Assembly (NCBI GenBank): GCA_902778285.1
Contig: CACYXC010000009.1
Span: forward strand, 1 to 51,631
Length of the DNA stretch: 51,631 nt
Direction: 5' to 3'
From: Oscillospiraceae bacterium
Lineage (GTDB): Bacteria > Bacillota > Clostridia > Oscillospirales > Oscillospiraceae
Both the position numbers and the translations under genes were made by a program. A model generated the notes under the pieces. That model saw only the letters and a program-made list of their open reading frames with translations. It was not told the DNA's origin and ran no database searches. Positions 35,126 through 42,875 of the stretch are shown piece after piece. Within the stretch, counting starts at the first letter, position 1, and each line of letters begins with the position of its first letter.

Positions 35126-36721
35126 ATGGCAAGAAGAAAGAAAAGCTTTGCTGCGCCGCTCCTGATCCTGCTTGTGCTGGTCGGGGCCGCGGCGGGCATC
35201 GCCTTCATGCGCGTGGACGCGGAGCGCCAAAACCCCGTGTCAAAGATCATGGAGCTCTTTGCCCCGCCCACGCCCGACCCGGCCCTGACGCTGGCGGACT
35301 TCGCCCCGGCGGTGCCTGCCGTGCAGCCGGAGACGGCGGAGGGACAGGCGCTGCTCAGGGTCTGGGAGCAGACGAGAGCCTGCGTCGGCGACGGCGCGCT
35401 CACGGTCACGGAGGACGCGGCCGAGCAGCGCCTGCAGCTGACGCTGCTGGATCTCGACAGCGTGCGGGAGGATCTGATCACAGCGCTGAGCGCTGAGCTC
35501 GCGAACTGGGTGGAAGCCGCCGCCGCGACCGACGAGATCTATAACGAAAACGGTTTCGTTCGCGACGCGCTGCTGCGTCAGGGCTTTCTCGAACAGCTGC
35601 CGATCCTGGCCGCGCAGAAGAGCTATGGCACGCAGCGGAACTATACGCTGCGCCTGCGCTATGCGGAAGGAGTCTGGAGCATCGAAAACCGCGGCGAGCT
35701 TGACGCGCTGTGGCTGGGCGACATGGCCGACGCGGACGCCGCGGCGGAGGCCCTGCTGCGGGAGATCGCGGCCGCCCTGCCCTACATCCCCAAGCACTAT
35801 ACGATCGACGAGCACGCGCTGGTCGCCCCCGCGCCCGATCCCGCCCGCTTCGGCGAGAGCGAGGACCCGGCGGAGCTCGCCGCCCTGCTGCAGACCGAGG
35901 AGGCGCAGCGCCTGATCGCGGGGCGCGAGCTGGTCTGGAACCCGGATATCGAGCGCTTCCCCGGCTCCACGATCCGCTGGTATCTGGACGAGACCATCCT
36001 GTGCATCGTCTGGCAGGAGGTGGAGGCCCGCGAGGTCGGCACCTTCAGCGAGATCATCGTGGCCGACGGCTCGCAGCTGCGCCGCCGCATCGCCGGGGAC
36101 GAGCCCTTCAGCTTCGCCTTCGCCACGACGACGGACTTCGCGCTCGACTGCAACGCGGTCCTCTGTCTCGGCGGCGACTTTTACCACCACGGCCGCGCCT
36201 GCGGCGTCGTGGTCTATCAGCGGGACATCCTCCGCTTTGAGCCCGTCACCTGCGACTGCTGCTACATCACGTCCGACGGGGACATGCTCTTCTCCTACCG
36301 CGGCCAGTTTTCCACCCAGGAGGAGGCCCGGCGCTTTATCGACGAGAACGACGTGCTCTTCTCCCTCTGCTTCGGCCCGGTGCTGATCGACGACGGCGTG
36401 GACGTGACGCCGGACTACTACAACTGGGGCGAGATCCACGACAACTACGCCCGCAGCGCCCTGGGGCTGATCGACCCGCTGCACTACCTGACCATGAACC
36501 TCAACTGCGGCGCGCCCGGCACACAGTATTATTACCTCGCCACCCTGCGCCAGGAGACGGACGCCATGCTCGCGCGCGGTTGTTATAAGGCCTACGCGCT
36601 CGACGGCGGCCAGACCGCGACCACGGTGTTCAACGGCGTGCGCGTCAACCCCGTGCAGTTCGGCTGGGAGAAGCCCATCAGCGACGTGATCTATTTCGCC
36701 ACCGCCCTGCCGGGGGAATAG
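35126..36721 (+). CDS. Phosphodiester glycosidase family protein (NAGPA domain), membrane-anchored
   Basis: A 531-residue protein. N-terminus MARRKKSF then a membrane segment (about 8-28); a large extracytoplasmic part with no recognised domain (about 60-290); and a C-terminal phosphodiester glycosidase (NAGPA/DUF2233) domain, whose landmark is YALDGGQTATTVFNGVRVNP near the end, corresponding to the LDGGGSSTM.. motif of the family. Such domains may cleave GlcNAc-1-phosphodiester or related bonds in cell-envelope polymers; the substrate here is unknown. The second Gly of the usual GGGSS is Gln-Thr-Ala, a variant. The start has GAGGAGAAG five nt upstream. A Rep-E element with duplicated hairpins follows. 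Confidence 0.75.
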   Translation: MARRKKSFAAPLLILLVLVGAAAGIAFMRVDAERQNPVSKIMELFAPPTPDPALTLADFAPAVPAVQPETAEGQALLRVWEQTRACVGDGALTVTEDAAEQRLQLTLLDLDSVREDLITALSAELANWVEAAAATDEIYNENGFVRDALLRQGFLEQLPILAAQKSYGTQRNYTLRLRYAEGVWSIENRGELDALWLGDMADADAAAEALLREIAAALPYIPKHYTIDEHALVAPAPDPARFGESEDPAELAALLQTEEAQRLIAGRELVWNPDIERFPGSTIRWYLDETILCIVWQEVEAREVGTFSEIIVADGSQLRRRIAGDEPFSFAFATTTDFALDCNAVLCLGGDFYHHGRACGVVVYQRDILRFEPVTCDCCYITSDGDMLFSYRGQFSTQEEARRFIDENDVLFSLCFGPVLIDDGVDVTPDYYNWGEIHDNYARSALGLIDPLHYLTMNLNCGAPGTQYYYLATLRQETDAMLARGCYKAYALDGGQTATTVFNGVRVNPVQFGWEKPISDVIYFATALPGE

Positions 36722-36746
36722 CGCATAGCCTTTAGCGCTTAGAAAA

Positions 36747-36905
36747 ACCGGGGCGTGATGCATATCACGCCCCGGTCAGACTGTAGACAAACCCATACAG
36801 AGCAAGTCGGACTCGCATGGGGAGAGCGCGAGAGGGGACGGTAATCCCCTTTCGCGGTACAATCTGTGCAAAATGACCGGGGCGTGATGCATATCACGCC
36901 CCGGT
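36747..36905. repeat. Rep-E element 3 between exact 30-bp terminator copies
   Basis: The 30-bp hairpin (13-bp arms ACCGGGGCGTGAT / ATCACGCCCCGGT, loop GCAT) occurs identically at 36747-36776 and 36876-36905. The element between starts CAGACTGTAGACAAACCCAT, contains GCATGGGGAGAGCGCGAGAG and its closing arm CCCCTTTCGCG, and ends GTACAATCTGTGCAAAATG. Outer flanks (AAAA before the first, TTT after the second) look like one original terminator split into two. Confidence 0.88.
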
Positions 36906-36906
36906 T

Positions 36907-37449
36907 TCAGCTCTCCATCTGCTTGCCGAGAAACAGCGCCGCGGCCTGCGCGAGCTTGTACTCCACCTCGCCCGACGGCGCGCTGCCGCGCGGCGTGACA
37001 AAGAGCACGCTGCCCAGCACGTCGCCCTCGGCCAGGATCGGCGCGGCGACGGACAGGCAAAACCGCTCGTCCGCGGGGGAGACGGGCAGCGTACTGCCGC
37101 CGGTCAGCTGCCGGTAGATGCTGCGTCCGTCCATGATCTCTCCGAGCTGCGGGCTGATCGGCTTTTCCAGCAGCTCTTTTTTCGCGCCGCCCGCGACGGC
37201 GATGACGCTGTCCCGGTCGCAGACGGCCGCGATGCCGTCCGCGCTCTTGCGCAGGCTCTCACAGACCTGCGCGGCAAAATCCGTCAGCTCCCCGATGGGG
37301 GAGTATTTTTTGAAAATCAGCTCTCCGTCCCGGTCGGTGAAGATCTCCAGCGGGTCACCCTCGCGGATACGCATGGTGCGGCGGATCTCCTTGGGGATCA
37401 CGACCCGGCCGAGATCGTCGATGCGCCGCACGATTCCGGTTGCCTTCAT
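36907..37449 (-). CDS. spoVT: Stage V sporulation protein T (SpoVT)
   Basis: A 180-residue SpoVT: an AbrB-type swapped-hairpin DNA-binding domain (MKATGIVRRIDDLGRVVIPK to about residue 50) and a GAF-like domain (about 55-180). It modulates sigma-G genes in the forespore, which include gpr and gerA-type operons in Bacillus; both are in this window, though far apart. The Shine-Dalgarno AGGAGG lies 8 nt before the ATG but is buried in the stem of the hairpin at 37453-37509, so translation may be controlled by structure. The gene ends beside a Rep-E hairpin shared with the convergent glycosidase gene. Confidence 0.94.
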   Translation of the reverse strand: MKATGIVRRIDDLGRVVIPKEIRRTMRIREGDPLEIFTDRDGELIFKKYSPIGELTDFAAQVCESLRKSADGIAAVCDRDSVIAVAGGAKKELLEKPISPQLGEIMDGRSIYRQLTGGSTLPVSPADERFCLSVAAPILAEGDVLGSVLFVTPRGSAPSGEVEYKLAQAAALFLGKQMES

Positions 37450-37452
37450 ATG

Positions 37453-37509
37453 AAAAACCCTCCTGTATTTCTATCTGTTGTCTCAGATAGTATTTGCAGG
37501 AGGGTTTTT
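37453..37509 (-). promoter_or_regulatory. Rep-G hairpin 1 in the spoVT leader, sequestering the RBS
   Basis: In the spoVT mRNA the outer stem pairs CCCTCCTG with CAGGAGGG, the latter holding the AGGAGG Shine-Dalgarno 8 nt before the ATG. An inner stem CTATCTG / CAGATAG caps it. The motif GCATAAC precedes it at 37510-37516. The same architecture with compensating base changes is at 41207-41271. A terminator role in the other direction (A-run and T-run flank the stem) is the alternative. Confidence 0.6.
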
Positions 37510-37516
37510 GTTATGC

Positions 37517-37780
37517 AAAAGGAGGGAATCGCGAAGAAGCCGCAAACGCTCTGCCGTGAGCATCGCGCAAAAGACGGAAGCCATCCTTTGCCGCCGGCGC
37601 TGCCGTCCGGCGGCAAATGCGACCGCTTCTTTGTATGCTTTCTCTGTGCGATGAGCCTTATGCGCTTATTCGCAGCGCGGATCCTCAATGCGGAGCCCTT
37701 TGAATGTGTCGCCATGCGATCGTGGCATCTGCTATAATATGGGCAGATCCCTGTCCAAAACCGTGACGGAGGAAGAAAGC
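37517..37780. other. spoVT / eda intergenic region with eda promoter
   Basis: Divergent gap. On the plus strand TATAAT (37733-37738) is preceded by TGC, giving an extended -10; no good -35 is seen. A palindrome TTTGCCGCCGGCGC...GCCGTCCGGCGGCAAA (about 37587-37618) lies in the middle and could be an operator or a hairpin in the spoVT transcript. No spoVT promoter could be fixed. Confidence 0.55.
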
Positions 37781-38422
37781 ATGAACGCATTGAACGAGAG
37801 GATTTCTGAGATCGGCGTGGTGCCGGTCATCAAGCTCAACCACCCGGAGCGCGACGCCGCAGGCCTCGCCAAGGCCCTCTGCGCGGGCGGCGTGCCCGTG
37901 GCGGAGGTCACCTTCCGCGCGCCCGGCGCGGACAGGGCTATCCGGCTTATGAAGGAGACCTGCCCCGACATGCTGGTCGGCGCGGGCACTGTGACGAATA
38001 TCGAACAGATCGACAAGGTGATTGAGGCGGGCGGTCAGTTCATTGTAAGCCCCGGCTTTGATCCGGAGCTGGTTCAGTATGCCCAGGGAAAGAACATCCC
38101 CATCTTCCCCGGCTGCACCACCGCCAGCGAGTATCACCAGGCTTTGAAGTATGACCTGGAAGTGCTGAAGTTCTTCCCCGCCGAGCAGTCCGGCGGCCTT
38201 GCGAAGATCAAAGCCCTGTCCGCGCCTTTCCCCATGTTCAAGGTGATGCCCACCGGCGGTATCTCCCTGAAAAATCTGAAAGAGTATCTGTCCTGCCCGG
38301 TGATTGCGGCCTGCGGCGGCAGCTACATGGTCACCGCCGACCTGATCGACAACAACAAGTGGGACGAGATCACCGAGCTGTGCAAAAAGTCCCGTGAGAT
38401 CGTCGAGGAAGCCAGAGCCTGA
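37781..38422 (+). CDS. eda: 2-dehydro-3-deoxy-phosphogluconate aldolase (KDPG aldolase)
   Basis: A 213-residue class I KDPG/KHG aldolase. Glu42 (VAEVTFR) and the Schiff-base Lys130 (VLKFFPAE) are present, as are GAGTV and MPTGGIS. It splits 2-keto-3-deoxy-6-phosphogluconate to pyruvate and glyceraldehyde-3-phosphate. Start at 37781 with GGAGGAAGAAAGC in front. First gene of eda-kdgK-uxaC, which together convert hexuronates (via KDG) to central metabolism; the uxuA/uxaA dehydratases and reductases are not in the window. A Rep-F element lies in the 233-bp gap before kdgK. Confidence 0.94.
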   Translation: MNALNERISEIGVVPVIKLNHPERDAAGLAKALCAGGVPVAEVTFRAPGADRAIRLMKETCPDMLVGAGTVTNIEQIDKVIEAGGQFIVSPGFDPELVQYAQGKNIPIFPGCTTASEYHQALKYDLEVLKFFPAEQSGGLAKIKALSAPFPMFKVMPTGGISLKNLKEYLSCPVIAACGGSYMVTADLIDNNKWDEITELCKKSREIVEEARA

Positions 38423-38428
38423 CGGCTT

Positions 38429-38575
38429 CAACGAAAGCGAAACAATGGTTTCGCTTTCGTTGAGTTACTCACGTTTATCGCACTCGGCTTGCGGGGGACG
38501 CCTCGTTTGGTCGACGTGAGGACTCACATAGTTCGTCTCAGGGTGTTTTTGAGGCGGCGGAGCTGCCTCAAAAAC
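38429..38575. repeat. Rep-F element 2: hairpin plus conserved core
   Basis: A 15-bp-arm hairpin (CAACGAAAGCGAAAC, loop AATG, 38429-38462) is directly followed by the Rep-F core (TTACTCACGTTTATCGCACT ... CAAAAACGA), which matches 31300-31412. The hairpins at the two loci share no sequence. Placed within the eda-kdgK operon gap, it would reduce read-through into kdgK if the hairpin terminates. Confidence 0.8.
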
Positions 38576-38655
38576 GATTTCATTTACCTTCGGGGCAGAG
38601 AACAATGGCTGCCTGTAATCATCTAAAGATATTAGCATAAAGGAGAAATGCTGTT

Positions 38656-39753
38656 ATGGAACTGAATCTGCGTCCGAGAGAAGAATGCAGGTTTGACGCC
38701 GTGAGCCTTGGCGAGATCATGCTGCGTCTCGACCCCGGCGAGGGGAGAATCCGCACCGCGCGCTCCTTCCGCGCCTGGGAGGGCGGCGGCGAGTATAACG
38801 TCATCCGCGGCCTGCACAAGTGCTTCAGTATGAACACCGCCGTCATCACCGCCTTTGCCGACAATGAAGTCGGCAAGCTGATGCGGGACTTCATCGAGCA
38901 GGGCGGCGTCAGCACCGAGCTCATTTACTGGAAGAAGACCGACGGCATCGGCCGCATCTGCCGCAACGGCATCAACTTCACCGAGCGGGGCTTCGGCATC
39001 CGGGGCGCCGTGGGCTGCTCCGACCGGGCCAACACCGCCATCTCCCAGGCTACCCCCGAGGACTTCGACTTTGACTATATCTTCGGCAGGCTGGGCGTGC
39101 GCTGGCTGCACACCGGCGGCATCTACGCGGCCCTCTCCGAGCAGAGCTGCGAGACCGTCATCGAGGCCTGCAAAATTGCGAAAAAGTATGGCACTGTGAT
39201 CTCCTACGACCTCAACTACCGCCCCTCCATGTGGAGCGCCATCGGCGGGCTGGACAAAGCCCGGAAGGTCAACCGCGAGGTGGCAAAGTACGTCGACGTG
39301 ATGATCGGCAACGAGGAGGACTTCACCGCCTGCCTGGGCTTTGAGATCGAGGGCAACGACGAAAACCTCAAGGAGCTGAACCTGGAGGGCTATAAGAAGA
39401 TGATCGGCAGGGCCGCCGGGACCTACCCCAACTTCAAGGTGGTGGCCACCACGCTGCGCACCGTGCGCACCGCCACCGTCAACGACTGGAAGGCCATCTG
39501 CTGGGCAGACGGGGAGATCTACCAGTCCAGGGAGTATAACGGCCTGGAGATCATGGACCGCGTGGGCGGCGGGGACTCCTTTGCTTCCGGCCTGATCTAC
39601 GGGCTGATGAACGCGGGCGACGCCGAGAAGGCCGTCAACTACGGCGCGGCCCACGGGGCGCTGGCCATGACCACCCCCGGCGACACCTCCATGGCTTCCC
39701 TCAATGAGGTGGAGGCTGTCATGGGCGGCGCGGGCGCAAGAGTAAAGAGGTGA
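38656..39753 (+). CDS. kdgK: 2-keto-3-deoxygluconate kinase (PfkB family)
   Basis: A 365-residue PfkB carbohydrate kinase. The N-terminal AVSLGEIMLRLDPGEGRI and GGGEYNV are typical of KDG kinases; the C-terminal signature DRVGGGDSFASGLIYGL (about residue 295-312) contains the catalytic Asp and anion hole. It makes KDPG for the aldolase encoded just upstream. AAGGAGAAATGCTGTT precedes the ATG. uxaC follows after 4 bp. Confidence 0.92.
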   Translation: MELNLRPREECRFDAVSLGEIMLRLDPGEGRIRTARSFRAWEGGGEYNVIRGLHKCFSMNTAVITAFADNEVGKLMRDFIEQGGVSTELIYWKKTDGIGRICRNGINFTERGFGIRGAVGCSDRANTAISQATPEDFDFDYIFGRLGVRWLHTGGIYAALSEQSCETVIEACKIAKKYGTVISYDLNYRPSMWSAIGGLDKARKVNREVAKYVDVMIGNEEDFTACLGFEIEGNDENLKELNLEGYKKMIGRAAGTYPNFKVVATTLRTVRTATVNDWKAICWADGEIYQSREYNGLEIMDRVGGGDSFASGLIYGLMNAGDAEKAVNYGAAHGALAMTTPGDTSMASLNEVEAVMGGAGARVKR

Positions 39754-39757
39754 GCGC

Positions 39758-41191
39758 ATGAAGTCTTTTATGGATAAGGACTTCCTGCTTACTACCGAGA
39801 CGGCGAAGCATCTGTTCCACGATTACGCCGAGCGGATGCCGCTGGTGGATTACCACTGCCACATCTCTCCCCGGGAGATCTATGAAAACCGCCGCTTCAA
39901 CAACCTGACCGAGCTTTGGCTGGGCGGCAGGAATCCCGACGGCAGTTATTTCGGCGACCACTACAAGTGGCGCCTCATGCGTGCCAACGGCGTGAACGAG
40001 GACTACGTCACCGGCGAGAAGGATCCCTTCGAGCGTTATTTAAAATTCGTCGAGGCGCTGCAGATGGCCATCGGCAATCCCATGGTCCACTGGTGCGGCC
40101 TGGAGCTGCGGCAGTTCTTCGGCTTCACGAAGCCCCTGACGCCCGAGACTGCGAGGGAGGCCTGGGACTTCTGCAATGACAGGCTGCGCAATGACCCGCA
40201 GCTGACCGTCCGCGGCATCCTCGCCAGGGCGAGGGTCGCCATGATCGGCACCACCGACGATCCCATCGACTCCCTCGAGTGGCATGAAAAGATCGCGGCC
40301 GACCCCTCAATCACGGTCAGGGTCTGCCCCTCCTTCCGCCCGGACAGAGCCATCAACATCGCAAAGCCCGGCTTCGCCGAATATATCGGGAAGCTGGCCG
40401 CGAGCGTCGGCGGGGAAAAGCTTGCGACGGCCGACGAAGTGAAGGCCGCCCTCGTCGAGCGCCTGGCGTTTTTCGCGCAGACGGGCTGCCGCGCCAGCGA
40501 CCACGGCCTGGAGTACATCCCCTTCCGACCGGCCTCCGACGAGGAGGTCAACGCGATCTATGCGCGCGTCATGGCCGGCGGGCGCGTGAGCCGCGAGGAC
40601 GCGGAGAAGTACCAGACCGCGCTCCTGCTCTGCCTCGGCAGAGCCTATCACCGCCTCGGCATCGCCATGCAGCTGCACTACTCCTGCCTGCGGAACGTGA
40701 ACACCCGCCTCTACCGACTCCTCGGCCCCGACACCGGCTTTGACACGATCGCCCAGAACGCCTGCGGCGGCGACATCGCGGCCCTCCTCGCCGCGCTGGA
40801 CGAGACGGGCGAGTGCCCCAAGACCATCCTCTACTCTCTCAACCCCGCCGACAACGAGCTGCTCGGCAGCCTGATCGGCTGCTTCCAGTCCGACGAGATC
40901 CCCGGCAAGATCCAGCAGGGCTCCGCCTGGTGGTTCAACGACAGCAGATCCGGCATGGAGGCGCAGATGAAGTCTCTTGCCAATCTCGGCCTGCTCGGCA
41001 ACTTTATCGGCATGCTCACCGACTCCCGCTCCTTCCTGAGCTATGCGCGGCACGACTACTTCCGCCGCATCTTCTGCAATCTGGTGGGCGGCTGGGTCGA
41101 AAACGGCGAGTATCCTAACGACGAAGCGGCGCTGCGGCGCATCGTCGAGGGCGTGAGCTACCGCAACGCCGCCCGCTACTTCAATCTCTGA
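39758..41191 (+). CDS. uxaC: Glucuronate/galacturonate isomerase
   Basis: A 477-residue uronate isomerase of the amidohydrolase fold, starting MKSFMDKDFLLTTETAKHLF with metal-site motif DYHCHISPREI near residue 30 and FGFTKPLTPETA, SLEWHEKI, ending SYRNAARYFNL. It converts glucuronate to fructuronate or galacturonate to tagaturonate, the entry step of hexuronate use, and shares the operon with KDG kinase and KDPG aldolase. GAGGTGAGC precedes the start; the 4-bp gap to kdgK implies coupling. Confidence 0.96.
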   Translation: MKSFMDKDFLLTTETAKHLFHDYAERMPLVDYHCHISPREIYENRRFNNLTELWLGGRNPDGSYFGDHYKWRLMRANGVNEDYVTGEKDPFERYLKFVEALQMAIGNPMVHWCGLELRQFFGFTKPLTPETAREAWDFCNDRLRNDPQLTVRGILARARVAMIGTTDDPIDSLEWHEKIAADPSITVRVCPSFRPDRAINIAKPGFAEYIGKLAASVGGEKLATADEVKAALVERLAFFAQTGCRASDHGLEYIPFRPASDEEVNAIYARVMAGGRVSREDAEKYQTALLLCLGRAYHRLGIAMQLHYSCLRNVNTRLYRLLGPDTGFDTIAQNACGGDIAALLAALDETGECPKTILYSLNPADNELLGSLIGCFQSDEIPGKIQQGSAWWFNDSRSGMEAQMKSLANLGLLGNFIGMLTDSRSFLSYARHDYFRRIFCNLVGGWVENGEYPNDEAALRRIVEGVSYRNAARYFNL

Positions 41192-41206
41192 AAAGGGAAA
41201 AGCATC

Positions 41207-41271
41207 AAAAACCCTCCCACAGCTCTGTCTGTCATCTCAGACAGCACCTGCGGGAGGGCTTTTCGTTATGC
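41207..41271. terminator. Rep-G hairpin 2, uxaC terminator
   Basis: Nested stem: outer CCCTCCC / GGGAGGG flanked by AAAAA and CTTTT, inner CTGTCTG / CAGACAG, then GTTATGC (41265-41271). It differs from the spoVT-leader copy by paired changes in both stems. Between convergent uxaC and aminotransferase genes it can act as a bidirectional terminator. Confidence 0.7.
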
Positions 41272-41310
41272 GACAATCATGATCGGAGAGGCGTGCTTTG
41301 CCGTCAGGGA

Positions 41311-42507
41311 TCAGGCGTTCAGCAGCTCGGCGCAGACCTCGCCGAGGATCTTGATGCCGGTCTCGATCGCCTCGTCCGAGCTGTTGGAGTAGTTGATGCG
41401 GAAGGAGCTGACGTTGCGCTGGTATTCATAGAACGGGTCGCCCGGGCAGATGGCGACGCCTCTCTCGAGGGCCTTGCGGTAAAGCTCCACCGCCGCAATG
41501 CCGTCCGGCAGCGTGACCCACAGGAACATGCCGCCCTCGGTGGGCGTGAGCGTGCAGCCCTCGGGCAGGTACTTCCTGAGACAGGCGACCATGAGGTCGG
41601 ACTTTGCCTTATACAGCACCTTGGTCTTCGCAATGTGCTCGTCGACGTCGTTGTCGGCGAGGTACTGGGCCAGAACCATCTGGCTGAAGATATTGGTGTG
41701 CAGGTCGGCGGTCGCCTTGTAGCCCAGAAGCTTTGCGCGCAGCTCCCTGTTCCGGACGCAGACCCAGCCGATGCGCATGCCGGGCGTGACGATCTTGGAG
41801 AAGGTACCGAGCATGCAGCACTGCTCGCCCAGCTCCCTGCCGAAGCTGTCGGTCGCGGTGCCGGCGAAGCGGAGCTCACGGTAGGGGTTGTCCTCCAGCA
41901 GCAGGACGTTGCTGTTTTTGAAGATCTCGACGACCCTGTCGTGCACCTGCTGGGAATAGCTCAGCCCGGTGGGGTTCTGGAAGTTCGGGATCAGGTAGGC
42001 GAACTTGGCGTCGGGGTTTTTGCGGATGGTCTCGGCCAGCGCATCGCAGTCGATGCCGTCAGGGTTCATGGTGACCGGCAGCACCACCGGGTCAAACACA
42101 TGGAAGGACTGCAGGGCGACCAGATAGGTGGGGTCTTCCACAATGACCTTGTCGCCGGGGTCGATCATGGCGGCGCCGATCATGGCGAGCGCCTGCTGCG
42201 AGCCGTTGGTGACGATGATATCGTCGGCGCATACGTCGCTGACGCCCATGGTTTCGTAGCGCGCCGCGATCCATTTGCGCAGAGCGGGCCAGCCGGCGGT
42301 GGAGCTGTACTGGAGCGCGGTGACGCCGTTTTCCTCCAGGACCTTTTTCGTGGCGGCCTCCATCTCGGGGATCGGGAAGGATACCGGGTTCGGCAGGCCG
42401 CCGGCGAAGGATATGATGTCGGGAGAAGCGGCTGCGGCCAGAATGGAAGCGGTGAATTCGCCCTGGAAATCCGGTTTTGTGATTCTTTCAGACAGCTTAA
42501 TTTGCAT
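41311..42507 (-). CDS. PLP-dependent aminotransferase (class I/II, MocR/LysN-like fold)
   Basis: A 398-residue fold-type I aminotransferase. It starts MQIKLSERITKPDFQGEFTA; DIISFAGGLPNPVSFP is the substrate-loop pattern of the 2-aminoadipate / aromatic aminotransferase group; the PLP Lys is in GTFSKIVTPGMRIGW (Lys238), with the Asn-Pro of NFQNPTG and late Arg in SSFRINYS. It has no HTH domain, so it is a free enzyme. The start at 42507 is preceded by GAGGAGTG. The natural substrate cannot be assigned. It stands alone, convergent with uxaC. Confidence 0.88.
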   Translation of the reverse strand: MQIKLSERITKPDFQGEFTASILAAAASPDIISFAGGLPNPVSFPIPEMEAATKKVLEENGVTALQYSSTAGWPALRKWIAARYETMGVSDVCADDIIVTNGSQQALAMIGAAMIDPGDKVIVEDPTYLVALQSFHVFDPVVLPVTMNPDGIDCDALAETIRKNPDAKFAYLIPNFQNPTGLSYSQQVHDRVVEIFKNSNVLLLEDNPYRELRFAGTATDSFGRELGEQCCMLGTFSKIVTPGMRIGWVCVRNRELRAKLLGYKATADLHTNIFSQMVLAQYLADNDVDEHIAKTKVLYKAKSDLMVACLRKYLPEGCTLTPTEGGMFLWVTLPDGIAAVELYRKALERGVAICPGDPFYEYQRNVSSFRINYSNSSDEAIETGIKILGEVCAELLNA

Positions 42508-42875
42508 AAATATCACTCCTCATACGGTATCGTTTCAAGCCTCTGCCGGTCGGCATGCAAAGGGATTGTATGCAATTTTATCAAATCGTTCCGGAATTGT
42601 CCATTGTCAAAAAAGAGTTTTCTTGGGGGCGGAAGAGAGCTTAAACTGGAAAAATATACAGAAATGCGGGCAGACGGGCGCATTTGGGAACGGAGGGAAG
42701 ACGGCACGGGGAAAAACACTTGACTTGGAGCGGGCGAAAGGGTTTAATAGGCAGGAAAACAGAGACCGGCCGCAGGGCGCGGCGCAGGGCGCGCGGGGCC
42801 GGGAGGAAAACCGGGAAGGACGGGCGGCTCGGATCAGCGCGCAGCCGCAGGAGACAGAAAGGACGGGAATCAAAA
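42508..42875. other. Divergent intergenic region, 368 bp
   Basis: Between the aminotransferase and the FMN-enzyme gene. A minus-strand TTGACA near 42606 and TAAAAT/TACAAT-like boxes near 42565-42580 could serve the aminotransferase, but spacing is poor. A frame is open on the plus strand from 42684 into the FMN gene; its 64 residues are Arg/Gly-rich and I regard them as non-coding. No repeat family member seen. Confidence 0.4.

Noticed and set aside
42684-42875. N-terminal extension of the FMN enzyme
   Set aside because: The 64 extra residues are Arg/Gly-rich with no family match, and the GTG at 42876 has a good RBS and the family N-terminus.
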